Positions 40,974 to 52,284 of a DNA stretch of 64,000 bases are shown one piece after another. Source of the DNA: Mycobacterium gordonae (GTDB lineage: Bacteria > Actinomycetota > Actinomycetes > Mycobacteriales > Mycobacteriaceae); the NCBI RefSeq assembly GCF_001417955.2, contig NZ_LKTM01000101.1, forward strand, positions 1 to 64,000, written 5' to 3'. Under the pieces are notes generated by a model. That model searched no databases. It saw only the letters and a list, made by a program, of their open reading frames with translations, and was not told the DNA's origin. Numbering within the stretch: position 1 is the first letter of the stretch; each line of letters opens with the position of its first letter. Both the position numbers and the translations under genes were made by a program.

Positions 40974-43085
40974 GTGGTAGCGACCGTCACCGATGAACAG
41001 TTCGCGGCACGCGAGCTGGTGCGCGACTGGGCCCGCACTGCAGCGTCGGGGGAGACCGCGAGCCTGGCCGTCCGCGCCGTGGAGCAGGGCGACCCCGACG
41101 CCTGGCGGCCGGTCTTCGCCGGCCTGGCTGACCTGGGGCTGTTCGGTGTCGCGGTCTCCGAGGACGACGGCGGGGCCGGCGGGAGTATCTCCGACCTGTG
41201 CGCCATGGTCGAGGAGGCCGCCAAGGCATTGGTGCCGGGACCGGTCGCCACGACCGCGCTGGCCACCCTCGTCGTCACCGATCCTGAGCTGTTGGGCGCG
41301 CTGATGGCCGGTGAGCGCTTTGCCGGGTTGGCGCTCGAGGGGGACGTGCAGCTTGACGGCGGGACGGTGTCCGGCTCGGTTCCCTGGGCGCTGGGCGCCG
41401 TGGCGGGCGGGATCTTGCTGCTGCCTGCCGGCGACTCGTGGGTGCTCATCGACCTGGACGCCGACGGGGTGGCATTGGAACCGTTGGAGGCCGCAGACTT
41501 CTCCCGGCCACTGGCGCGGGTGGAGCTGACGTCGGTGGCAGTCACCGTCCTGGAGGCTCCCGCTCTGCGGGATCTCGCTGCGACCGTGCTGGCCGCCGAG
41601 ACCGCCGGTATCACCCGCTACGCGCTGGAAACCGCGGTCGCCTATGCCAAGGTGCGCGAGCAGTTCGGCAAGCCGATCGGCAGCTTCCAGGCGATCAAGC
41701 ACATCTGCGCGGAGATGCTGTGCCGTGCCGAGCAGGCCGAGGTGGCCGCCAGTGATGCAGCCAGGGCGGCGTCCGACTCGGACTCCCAGCAGTTCGCCAT
41801 CGCCGCGGCGGCGGCCGCGAGCATCGGCATCGCCGCGGCAAAGGCCAACGTCAGGGACTGCATCCAGGTACTCGGCGGAATCGGCTGCACCTGGGAGCAC
41901 GACGCGCATCTCTACCTGCGCCGCGCCCACAGCATCGGCCGCTTTCTGGGCGGACTCGAGCACTGGTTGCGCCGGGTCGCCGCACTGACCCAGGACGGGG
42001 TGCGGCGCAAGCTGTCCATCGACCTGACGGAAGTCGAAGGACAACGCGCGGAGATCGCCGCGGCCGTCGCTGAGGTGGCCGCGCTGCCGGCCGAGAAACG
42101 ACAGGTGGCGTTAGCGGAGGCGGGGCTGCAGGCACCGCACTGGCCAGCGCCGTACGGTCGTGGCGCGGGACCGGCCGAGCAGTTGTTGATCGACGAGGAG
42201 ATGGCTGCGGCCGGCGTCGAGCGGCCGGACCTGGTGATCGGCTGGTGGGCGGCGCCGACCATCCTCGAGCACGGCACGCCGGAGCAGATCGAACGTTTCG
42301 TGCCCGCCACCCTGCGTGGTGACTTCCTGTGGTGCCAGCTCTTCTCCGAGCCGGGCGCCGGTTCGGACCTGGCGTCCCTGCGCACCAAGGCCGTCCGCGG
42401 GGACGGTGGCTGGCTGCTCACCGGGCAGAAGGTGTGGACGTCCGCCGCGCAGAAGGCCGCGTGGGGGGTGTGCCTGGCCCGGACGGACCCGGACGTCCCG
42501 AAACACAAAGGCATCACCTACTTCCTGGTCGACATGAAAGCGCCGGGCATCGAGATCCGGCCGCTGCGGGAAATCACCGGCGACTCGCTGTTCAACGAGG
42601 TCTTCCTGGACAACGTGTTCGTTCCCGACGAGATGGTGGTCGGTTCGGTCAACGACGGCTGGAAGCTGGCCCGGACCACGCTGGCGAACGAGCGGATCGC
42701 GATGGCCACCGGAACCGCGCTGGGCAATCCCATGGAAGAGCTGCTGCGGGTGCTGGCTTCGATGGATCTCGATGCGGCGCAACAGGACCGGCTGGCCAGG
42801 CTGATCCTGCTGGCGCAGGCCGGGGCGCTGCTGGACCAGCGCATCGCCCAGTTGGCGGTCGGGGGTAAGGACCCCGGCGCGCAGTCCAGCGTGCGGAAGT
42901 TGATCGGCGTGCGCTACCGGCAGGAGCTCGCCGAATTCACCATGGACGTGTCCGACGGCGGCGGGCTGGTGCGCAACCGCGCGGTGTTCGACTTCCTCAA
43001 CACCCGCTGCCTGACCATCGCCGGTGGCACCGAGCAGATCCTGCTCACGGTGGCCGCCGAGCGGTTGCTGGGGTTGCCTCGCTAG
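40974..43085 (+). CDS. fadE34: Tandem acyl-CoA dehydrogenase of sterol side-chain degradation
   Basis: A 703-residue protein with two fused acyl-CoA dehydrogenase modules (about 1-330 and 340-703). The first has VAVSEDDGGAGGSISD and VLGGIGCTWEHDAHLYLRR. The second has the FAD/substrate motifs LFSEPGAGSDLASL and GTEQILLTVAAERLLG. FadE34 (ChsE3) dehydrogenates the C5 side-chain CoA ester of cholesterol in M. tuberculosis. GTG 40974 follows CGGAGGACTG. It is controlled by the KstR box upstream. Confidence 0.93.
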   Translation: MVATVTDEQFAARELVRDWARTAASGETASLAVRAVEQGDPDAWRPVFAGLADLGLFGVAVSEDDGGAGGSISDLCAMVEEAAKALVPGPVATTALATLVVTDPELLGALMAGERFAGLALEGDVQLDGGTVSGSVPWALGAVAGGILLLPAGDSWVLIDLDADGVALEPLEAADFSRPLARVELTSVAVTVLEAPALRDLAATVLAAETAGITRYALETAVAYAKVREQFGKPIGSFQAIKHICAEMLCRAEQAEVAASDAARAASDSDSQQFAIAAAAAASIGIAAAKANVRDCIQVLGGIGCTWEHDAHLYLRRAHSIGRFLGGLEHWLRRVAALTQDGVRRKLSIDLTEVEGQRAEIAAAVAEVAALPAEKRQVALAEAGLQAPHWPAPYGRGAGPAEQLLIDEEMAAAGVERPDLVIGWWAAPTILEHGTPEQIERFVPATLRGDFLWCQLFSEPGAGSDLASLRTKAVRGDGGWLLTGQKVWTSAAQKAAWGVCLARTDPDVPKHKGITYFLVDMKAPGIEIRPLREITGDSLFNEVFLDNVFVPDEMVVGSVNDGWKLARTTLANERIAMATGTALGNPMEELLRVLASMDLDAAQQDRLARLILLAQAGALLDQRIAQLAVGGKDPGAQSSVRKLIGVRYRQELAEFTMDVSDGGGLVRNRAVFDFLNTRCLTIAGGTEQILLTVAAERLLGLPR

Positions 43086-43100
43086 ATCGGGGCTTCACCG

Positions 43101-43158
43101 CGAGATTGCCGCTATGGCGGTAGTTCGGGGTCCAGTCACAGCCGTGACGGCAATCTCG
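43101..43158. repeat. Inverted repeat between convergent fadE34 and the secreted-protein gene
   Basis: Arms CGAGATTGCCG (43101-43111) and CGGCAATCTCG (43148-43158) are a perfect 11-bp match with further partial pairing inside. It may be a bidirectional transcription stop or a copy of a dispersed mycobacterial palindromic repeat. Confidence 0.65.
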
Positions 43159-43163
43159 GCGAA

Positions 43164-43694
43164 TCAAGCGAAGTTCGTCTGCGCGCATGTGCTCGGCGAG
43201 GTGAGGTTGACGCCCGAGTAGACCACCTGCATGTGGGTGCACACGAACACCATCACGTTGGTCATCGGCTGGCCGGTCGCCCAGCTCGTCGAGTCGATGA
43301 CGCCGGTGGTCTGGTACTTGTCCGGCGGTCCCTCACCGAAGTAGACGGTGGTAATGACATCGCCCCCACCGGTTTTCATCACCCGCTCGAACTGGCTGGT
43401 CGCATGGGCGTCCAGGTAGGCCACCCGGCTGTTGGAGCGAATCTCGGTGGTCTGCCGCGCCCACAGCCCCGGCGGGAAACCCGCCGGCCCGTCGGGCGTC
43501 ATCAGGTTCGCACCCGCGACGAAGTCGCAGCTGCCGTTGCCGTGGCAGTCGACGAAGCTGTGCGTCTGAATCTGGGTAGCTTCGTCGACGGGGAAGAGGG
43601 TGGTCGCGGTGTTGCTGGCGGCCGAAGCCACCGGAGCAGTCACCAACGCCATCAGCAGCCCACTCAGCGTCAGACCCGGTAACAGCCGCTTCAT
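43164..43694 (-). CDS. Secreted protein of unknown function (Rv3572-like)
   Basis: A Sec signal peptide MKRLLPGLTLSGLLMALVTAPVASA-type (residues 1-25; written here only in outline: KR, hydrophobic core, ASA cleavage) leads to about 150 mature residues. One likely disulphide pair is in VDCHGNGSCDFV, and a second is VFVCTHMQ with STCAQTNFA. No known domain is recognised. ATG 43694 with GGGGAGCAGG upstream is preferred to the longer frame. It lies among sterol genes, next to kshB and on the same strand. Confidence 0.8.
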   Translation of the reverse strand: MKRLLPGLTLSGLLMALVTAPVASAASNTATTLFPVDEATQIQTHSFVDCHGNGSCDFVAGANLMTPDGPAGFPPGLWARQTTEIRSNSRVAYLDAHATSQFERVMKTGGGDVITTVYFGEGPPDKYQTTGVIDSTSWATGQPMTNVMVFVCTHMQVVYSGVNLTSPSTCAQTNFA

Positions 43695-43740
43695 CCTGCT
43701 CCCCTTCCCACCGATCGCCAAGCAGAACTTATCCCCGCGA

Positions 43741-44820
43741 CTACTCGTCGTAGGTCACTTCTACCGAATCAGATTCCGGGTGAGATTGACAGGCCAGAAT
43801 TAGCCCGTCGTCGAGGTCCTGCTGTTCGAGCACGTCGTTGACCTCCATGCTCACTTTGCCGCTGCGCAGGGTGCAGGCACACGCCCCGCAGTGGCCCTCC
43901 CGGCACGAGAACGGCGCATCCAGGCCCTGGGCCAGCAGCACGTCGAGCAGCTTGGCGCTGCGCGGCCAGGACACGGTGTGGGTTTCTCCGTCGAGTTCCA
44001 CCACCGCGGTGGCCGGCGCCTCGTCGCCGTCGTCCTCGATCTTCACCGCAGCGAAAGGGTCGGACTCCAGCGACTTGAACACCTCGATGTGCACCTGTTG
44101 CGCAGGGACTTTCAGCGCCTCCAGGGCCAGGCGCGCCGCCTCCATGAAGGGCCCGGGCCCGCAGATGAAGGCCGGGCGGCTGGTGAACGGGGCGGCCAGC
44201 GCGGCCAGCGCGGCCGCACTCGGCAGGCCCTGCAGCGATTCCAGCCAGTGCACCACCGTGAGCCGGTCGGGGTACTTGGTGGCCAGTTCCCGCAGCGCGT
44301 CGCGGAAGATGACCGAGCGGTCGTCGCGGTTGGCGTAGACGAGCGTCACCTGCCCGCTGCCCTCGGACAGCGCCGATTTGCAGATGGACATGATCGGGGT
44401 GATGCCGCTGCCGGCGGCGAGCAGCAGGAAGTCGTCGTCCAGCGTCTTGGGCACAAAGGTGCCCGAGGGGGCGAGCACGTGGATACGCATGCCCTTGTGG
44501 GCGTGCTCGCACAGCCAGTTGGACGCGTAGCCGTCGGCCGTCCGCTTCACCGTCACCGTCAGCGAGTCGTCGGTGAACGGGGAGCTGCACAGCGAGTAGC
44601 AGCGCGCCACCGAGCCGGTGCGGTCGCTGGGCACCCGCAGCGTCAGGAACTGACCGGGCGCATAACGCAGCCGCTCGGCCGGGACGGGAGCATCGCTCGG
44701 TGCCTCGAACACCAACGACCGCGCGTCGTCGGTTTCGGCGACAACCTCAGCGATCTGCAGCTCCAGGACATGGTCGCCCAGCGGCTCGTCGGGGGCTTGG
44801 TCCAGATCCGCCTCGGTCAA
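43741..44820 (-). CDS. kshB: 3-ketosteroid 9-alpha-hydroxylase reductase component
   Basis: The reductase that feeds electrons from NADH to the Rieske oxygenase KshA, which opens steroid ring B. Three modules are seen: the FAD domain (ARCYSLCSSP), the NAD domain (LLLAAGSGITPIMS, ICGPGPFM), and a C-terminal plant-type [2Fe-2S] ferredoxin (CREGHCGACACTL with a late Cys in ILACQS). TTG 44820 gives 359 residues and a homologue-like start (TEADLDQAPDEPLGDH), with AGAGGAAG upstream. kshA is not in the window. A KstR box precedes the gene. Confidence 0.94.
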   Translation of the reverse strand: MTEADLDQAPDEPLGDHVLELQIAEVVAETDDARSLVFEAPSDAPVPAERLRYAPGQFLTLRVPSDRTGSVARCYSLCSSPFTDDSLTVTVKRTADGYASNWLCEHAHKGMRIHVLAPSGTFVPKTLDDDFLLLAAGSGITPIMSICKSALSEGSGQVTLVYANRDDRSVIFRDALRELATKYPDRLTVVHWLESLQGLPSAAALAALAAPFTSRPAFICGPGPFMEAARLALEALKVPAQQVHIEVFKSLESDPFAAVKIEDDGDEAPATAVVELDGETHTVSWPRSAKLLDVLLAQGLDAPFSCREGHCGACACTLRSGKVSMEVNDVLEQQDLDDGLILACQSHPESDSVEVTYDE

Positions 44821-44845
44821 GGCGCTTCCTCTCTTCGGTATCAAC

Positions 44846-44859
44846 TAGAACATGTTATA
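44846..44859. promoter_or_regulatory. KstR operator proximal to kshB
   Basis: TAGAACATGTTATA fits TnnAACnnGTTnnA. It lies 26 bases upstream of the kshB start. Confidence 0.88.
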
Positions 44860-44913
44860 GAAAACCCGATTCGCATCTCTACCAGCCGCAGGAATACCCT
44901 GCTCGACACAAAT

Positions 44914-44927
44914 CGGAACGTGTTCTA
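44914..44927. promoter_or_regulatory. KstR operator proximal to hsaA
   Basis: CGGAACGTGTTCTA keeps AACnnGTT with one outer half-site diverged. It lies 40 bases upstream of hsaA. Confidence 0.85.
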
Positions 44928-44966
44928 GTCTTTGTGTAAGTCAGCACTCCCAGGAGGCATACGTCA

Positions 44967-47928
<2,962 letters not shown>

Positions 47929-47937
47929 CCTCGAGGA

Positions 47938-48504
47938 ATGACTGCTGCGCCGATTGACCCGCGCGCCTTCCGTTCCGTGCTCGGTCAGTTCTGCACCGGA
48001 ATCACCATCATCACCACCGTGCACGACGACGTGCCGATCGGCTTCGCGTGCCAGTCGTTCGCCGCGCTGTCGCTGGATCCGCCCCTGGTGTTGTTCTGCC
48101 CCACCAAGGTGTCGCGGTCCTGGCAGGCCATCGAGGCCAGCGGCCGGTTCTGCGTCAACGTGCTGACCGAGTCGCAGCAGCATGTCTCGGCCCGGTTCGG
48201 ATCCAAAGAGCCCGACAAGTTCGCTGGAATCGACTGGCGCGCATCAGAACTCGGATCGCCCATTATCGACGGGTCGCTGGCCTACATCGACTGCACGGTA
48301 GCGTCCGTGCACGACGGCGGTGATCACTTCGTCGTTTTCGGCGCTGTCAGCTCGCTGTCCGAAGTGCCGAAGATCAAGCCGCGCCCGTTGCTGTTCTACC
48401 GCGGCTCCTATACCGGAATCGAGCCGGACAAAACGAGGCCGGCGCAGTGGCGGGACGACCTGGAGGCGTTTTTGACCACCACCACGGATGACACCTGGCT
48501 TTAA
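47938..48504 (+). CDS. hsaB: Flavin reductase component HsaB
   Basis: HsaB supplies FMNH2 to HsaA. It is a 188-residue flavin-reductase-like (split-barrel) protein with GQFCTGITIITTVHDDVPIGFACQ, LSLDPPLVLFCPTKVSRSW and FCVNVLTESQQ. In this order (hsaADCB) it ends the run. It has 9 bases of spacing and a GAGGA site. The remaining hsa/kstD genes are not within the window. Confidence 0.95.
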   Translation: MTAAPIDPRAFRSVLGQFCTGITIITTVHDDVPIGFACQSFAALSLDPPLVLFCPTKVSRSWQAIEASGRFCVNVLTESQQHVSARFGSKEPDKFAGIDWRASELGSPIIDGSLAYIDCTVASVHDGGDHFVVFGAVSSLSEVPKIKPRPLLFYRGSYTGIEPDKTRPAQWRDDLEAFLTTTTDDTWL

Positions 48505-48656
48505 ACGGCGCCTGTCAATCAGCTTTACACGAGCACCGAATTCGTATTTCTTCGACCAATTTGTCTACCTCAAGCGCAATATCTGGCTATTCCAATTCGG
48601 GTATGACGGGGTTAACATCTGGGCCATCGTGCTCCGCTCACAGAAAAGGCCACCAA

Positions 48657-49265
48657 ATGTCAATCGAAGCAACCGAGTCGCGCGTCTCCGAACTACGACA
48701 GCGCGAGGCTGCGCAAGAAGCCTGGCAATGGATCGTCGACCTCAAAGAACAGGCGAAGTCCGACAGTGCGGCCGCCGAGGCCGAACTCGACGCGATTTTC
48801 CGTAACGGAACGCCACCGGGAGACCTGGACGGACCGACCGACGGCATCCTGGTGATGACCACGACGAATCAGCTCGTCGACGCCGCGGCCCGCTTCGTCA
48901 CCAGCTTGTGGATGCCGTGGCAGGGCAAGCGATTCGACCTGGCTGCCGGCACCGGCGACAACCGGATGACCTCCAACGCCAAGCTTCCCTCCAAGTTGCT
49001 GTGGCCGCTGTACAAGATGAAGGACGCCGCCGACGGCAAGCTCGCCTTCGACTTCAAGACCTACCAGGACGCCGGCAAGCTGGACCCCGACGTCCAGGTC
49101 ATGGTCATCGACTACTCAGACGTCAAGGAGAACCCGTACGTCATCATCCGCAGCATCCGCGATGAACTGGTCGAGGTGGTGCCCGGCACGTATCTGGGCA
49201 AGATCCTGTTCCGCCTGCCGCGCGACAAATACGAGATGATTGGCTTCTTCGCGCTGCGCACCTAG
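48657..49265 (+). CDS. Conserved hypothetical protein next to a GMC oxidoreductase
   Basis: A 202-residue soluble protein. The first 45 residues are a charged helix (SRVSELRQREAAQEAWQW...AEAELDAIF). A compact domain follows, beginning FRNGTPPGDLDGPTDG and ending YLGKILFRLPRDKYEMIGFF. The layout faintly recalls GXWXG/DUF4334 proteins, but the key tryptophan motif is not clear, so this is only a suggestion. ATG 48657 with AAAAGG upstream is chosen over the frame from 48561. It is convergent with the GMC gene, 13 bases apart. An AT-richer gap of 152 bases separates it from hsaB. Confidence 0.75.
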   Translation: MSIEATESRVSELRQREAAQEAWQWIVDLKEQAKSDSAAAEAELDAIFRNGTPPGDLDGPTDGILVMTTTNQLVDAAARFVTSLWMPWQGKRFDLAAGTGDNRMTSNAKLPSKLLWPLYKMKDAADGKLAFDFKTYQDAGKLDPDVQVMVIDYSDVKENPYVIIRSIRDELVEVVPGTYLGKILFRLPRDKYEMIGFFALRT

Positions 49266-49278
49266 TGCGAGCCTGGCT

Positions 49279-51021
49279 CTAGGCCCGGTCGTCGCCTTCG
49301 ACGGCCGGGTCGTAACCGGGCAGACCCAGGTCCTCGCGCATCAGTTCGGCGGTCCGCTCGGCGAACATTGAGATGGTCAGGAACGGGTTGACCCCGATGG
49401 CTCGCGGGATCACCGACGCGTCGCACACGTAGAGCCCGTCGTAGGTACCGCCGTCCGGCCGGAACACCCGTCCGGCATGGTCGACGACACCCGCGTCGAC
49501 GTTGTCCGCGGTGGTGCACCCACCCATCGGGTGCGCGGTGATCAGGTGCTTGCCCAGGAACCGCTTGTCCCACCGCGGATTCTTGATGTAGGTCCCGCCG
49601 ATGGCCTCGACGGCCGGCCGCATGACGGCGTCGACGTCCTTATAGACGAGCTCGGTGGGCGCCCCGGGCCAGTCGATCTTGACGGTGCCGTTCTTACGCA
49701 GCACCAGCTCGCCGTCGGAGTTGTCGTGCACCATGATCAGGAAGCCGAGCGAGTGGTTCATCGCCCCGTCGGTGTTGAACGTGATGTCGCGGCGCCACCG
49801 GTCGAGCTTGGCTTTGCGGTAGTCGCGGTAGCTGGTTGCGGCCAGCCCCATCAGCCCGAATCGGAAGCTGTCGATCAGCGCGCGAGGCAATGACAGATCC
49901 TGCACCGTGAAGCGTTTACGCAGGTCGGACTGGTCCGCGCCGAAGCGCATGGCGGCGGTGATGCTGGGTCCGCAGGCCAGCAGCGAGCGTGGGGGCCCGT
50001 CGGTGGTGGCCCAGGTCTGGGTGTCGGTCTGCATGTCGGTGTTGTAGGCGATGCCGAAGTTGTCGCCGTTGCCGCTGAAGTTCTTGCCGACGCGGGTGGA
50101 CAACTGCAACCCGGCCTGACCCGAACGCAACAGGATGCCGTTGGACCCGATGGTTCCCGCGGACACCACCACGTGCCGGGCGATGACGCTCGTGGTCTTC
50201 CCGCTCTTGCCGTCTGTGTGACGGGTGACGACGCGCCACCGGCCGTCGTCCGTTGGTTCGATGTGTTGTGCCTCGATGCCGGCGAACAGCTCGACGCCGA
50301 AGTGCGCGGCCATCGGCAGGTAGTTGGTCATCAGGGTGTTCTTCGACCCGGTGTTGTCGCCGGTACCGTCACCGCCGTGGTTCGGGCAGCGCCGGCGCTG
50401 CACACCATATTTGGTCACCCGGTCCTCGGTGCTGACGGTGAGGTTGAGCAGCTGTAGCTGGGCTCCGGCGTTCTTGGCGATCTGGGTGAACGCGTCGACC
50501 CGCCGCAGCGGCACGTTCTCCGCGTAAGGCACCGCGCCGAGCATGCGCCGGGCCCGCCCGTAGTACTCGTCGAGCCCGCCGACTCCCTCGCGCGCCTGGT
50601 CCACCAACCGTTGAAATTCCTTGGGCCACGACGCGAGGAACACCTCGCGGTCCGGCACGATCGCCACGTTGAAGTTGATCAGCGAGGTGCCGCCCAGTCC
50701 GTTGGCGTGGATGACGTCGATGGTCTTGAAACGTTCGAGTTCGATCAAGCCGAGTGGGTTGAGCGGTGACCGCAACTCGGCCGCCGCAGCTTTCTCAGTC
50801 TCCGGGAACGTCCCGGTCGGATGCTCGGAGCCGCGCTCTAAGACCGCGATGCGCAGCTTGCCGCCCGCCCGTGCATTCGCGACGCCGAGGCGCGCGGCGG
50901 TGATGGCGCCGCCGTAGCCGGAGCCCAGGATCACCACGTCGTACTCGCTGCGAAGTGCGTCGTGGGGAGTGGCCAAAGAAGCGGCGGTCGGCAAGGCCAT
51001 TCGGAAGGGCGGTGCCACCAT
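49279..51021 (-). CDS. GMC-family FAD oxidoreductase
   Basis: A 580-residue GMC oxidoreductase. The dinucleotide fold is YDVVILGSGYGGAITAARL, with LGGTSLINFNVAI contacting FAD. GMC signature 2 is VVSAGTIGSNGILLRSG. The catalytic His and Asn are in TAHPMGGCTTADN and GVNPFLTISMFAER. Cholesterol oxidases and alcohol oxidases belong here, and the sterol-gene context suggests a sterol or fatty-alcohol substrate (inference). ATG 51021 follows GGAGG; the open frame further upstream is non-coding. It is read divergently from the mce operon. Confidence 0.9.
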   Translation of the reverse strand: MVAPPFRMALPTAASLATPHDALRSEYDVVILGSGYGGAITAARLGVANARAGGKLRIAVLERGSEHPTGTFPETEKAAAAELRSPLNPLGLIELERFKTIDVIHANGLGGTSLINFNVAIVPDREVFLASWPKEFQRLVDQAREGVGGLDEYYGRARRMLGAVPYAENVPLRRVDAFTQIAKNAGAQLQLLNLTVSTEDRVTKYGVQRRRCPNHGGDGTGDNTGSKNTLMTNYLPMAAHFGVELFAGIEAQHIEPTDDGRWRVVTRHTDGKSGKTTSVIARHVVVSAGTIGSNGILLRSGQAGLQLSTRVGKNFSGNGDNFGIAYNTDMQTDTQTWATTDGPPRSLLACGPSITAAMRFGADQSDLRKRFTVQDLSLPRALIDSFRFGLMGLAATSYRDYRKAKLDRWRRDITFNTDGAMNHSLGFLIMVHDNSDGELVLRKNGTVKIDWPGAPTELVYKDVDAVMRPAVEAIGGTYIKNPRWDKRFLGKHLITAHPMGGCTTADNVDAGVVDHAGRVFRPDGGTYDGLYVCDASVIPRAIGVNPFLTISMFAERTAELMREDLGLPGYDPAVEGDDRA

Positions 51022-51399
51022 GTCGGCAACCTCCAATGTCGGGAACCGGTAAATGTAGCGCAGCCTAAACCTGCGACGGCAGCGATACCATGGTTCGCCC
51101 GAAATTGGCCGGGAATCTTTTCCACGTTGACTCGACGAGGGTGGATCACGCTTTAGTGAGACCGCGTAAATCAACTTTACATTTGAACATCGACGCAAAA
51201 TGTAAACGTCTTTGACAGGCGTTTGCATTGCGCGGGGGAAATAACGATTGGGACTCGCTTTAATAATGTGCGGTGTTGTACTGTGCGAAATCACTAACAA
51301 CGTCAGTTAGGCCCAAACCTTCATTCGATCCCGGGGAACCGTCATGCCTTTTTCAGCTGCCTACCCGGCTGCGGCCGGATCGCGGCAGGACGTGGCACC
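51022..51399. other. 378-base divergent regulatory region between GMC oxidoreductase and mce operon
   Basis: No gene is seen. Two inverted repeats stand out. ATGTAAACG (51200-51208) faces CGTTTGCAT (51220-51228) with one mismatch. CTAAC (51294-51298) faces GTTAG (51306-51310). The region is AT-rich (TTTAATAATG near 51260) and probably holds promoters for both directions. No KstR box (AACnnGTT) was found. Confidence 0.6.
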
Positions 51400-52284
51400 G
51401 TGAATCCGGTGATCGAGGCTCCGGCGCCGACGGTCACATCCGCTGCGCCCGCCGCACCCCGCCGTAGTGCTCCGCGGGTCGTCCGCGCGGGGCGCCGGGC
51501 GGTGCGGAAGGCTGACGGGTCGCTGCAGACGCTCGGCCGGTTTTTCGAGCTGGCCGTGCAGTCGGCCGTGTACCTGATCACCGATCTGTTCCGGCTGCGT
51601 CACCCGTGGCGGGACACCCTGAACCAGGCGGCGTTCATCGTCAGCGTCACCGCGATTCCCGCGCTGCTGATCTCCATTCCGTTCGGCGTCATCGTCGCGG
51701 TGCAGGTGGGCAGCGTCATTCAGCAGGTCGGTGCGACATCGATCTCCGGCGCGGCGGGCGGCCTCGGTGTCATCCGGCAGGCCGCACCGATCGTTGCCGC
51801 CCTGCTGCTGGGTGGCGCGGCCGGCGCGGCGGTCACCACCGACCTCGGCGCGCGCAGCATCCGGGACGAGGTCGATGCGCTGCGGGTGATGGGTATCGAC
51901 CCGGTGCAGCGTCTGGTCACCCCGCGGCTGGCGGCGATGATCCTGGTAGCGCCGCTGCTGTGCGTCTTCATCATCTTCATGGGACTGTCGGCCGGCTACG
52001 TGATCAATGTGGGTTTCCAGTCCGGCACGCCGGGCAGCTACATCGCATCGTTCGGATCTTTCGCCACCACAGCCGATCTCGTCGTTGCGCTGTTGAAGAC
52101 CTGGCTCTTCGGCGTGATTGTCACGCTGATCTCCTGTCAGCGTGGGCTGGAGGCCCGGGGTGGTCCGCGCGGGGTGGCTGACGCGGTCAATGCCGCCGTC
52201 GTGCTGGGTGTGGTCGCCGTCTTTGTGCTGAACCTGGTGATCACCGAGCTGGTCACCACACTCATGCCGACGAAGGTGGGCTGA
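51400..52284 (+). CDS. YrbE/MlaE-type permease A of an mce operon
   Basis: A 294-residue MlaE-family integral membrane protein with about 5-6 helices. It contains the family's PFGVIVAVQVGSVIQQVG, GARSIRDEVDALRVMGIDP (the EExDA-like loop contacting the ATPase) and VTPRLAAMILVAPLL. The ~70-residue N-terminal extension is Ala/Pro/Arg-rich. Together with the next gene it forms the permease dimer of an Mce lipid importer powered by an Mkl/MceG ATPase encoded elsewhere. The start GTG 51400 has only a modest ribosome-binding site. Confidence 0.93.
   Translation: MNPVIEAPAPTVTSAAPAAPRRSAPRVVRAGRRAVRKADGSLQTLGRFFELAVQSAVYLITDLFRLRHPWRDTLNQAAFIVSVTAIPALLISIPFGVIVAVQVGSVIQQVGATSISGAAGGLGVIRQAAPIVAALLLGGAAGAAVTTDLGARSIRDEVDALRVMGIDPVQRLVTPRLAAMILVAPLLCVFIIFMGLSAGYVINVGFQSGTPGSYIASFGSFATTADLVVALLKTWLFGVIVTLISCQRGLEARGGPRGVADAVNAAVVLGVVAVFVLNLVITELVTTLMPTKVG

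Noticed and set aside
40730-41614. 5' extension of the kstR frame over the fadE34 promoter and gene
   Set aside because: It would pass through the KstR operator and antisense to fadE34; KstR homologues begin at AVLAESELG.
49279-51021. Considered the GMC oxidoreductase as ChoD/cholesterol oxidase
   Set aside because: The N-terminal sequence and FAD region differ from the ChoD I remember; only family-level assignment is supported.
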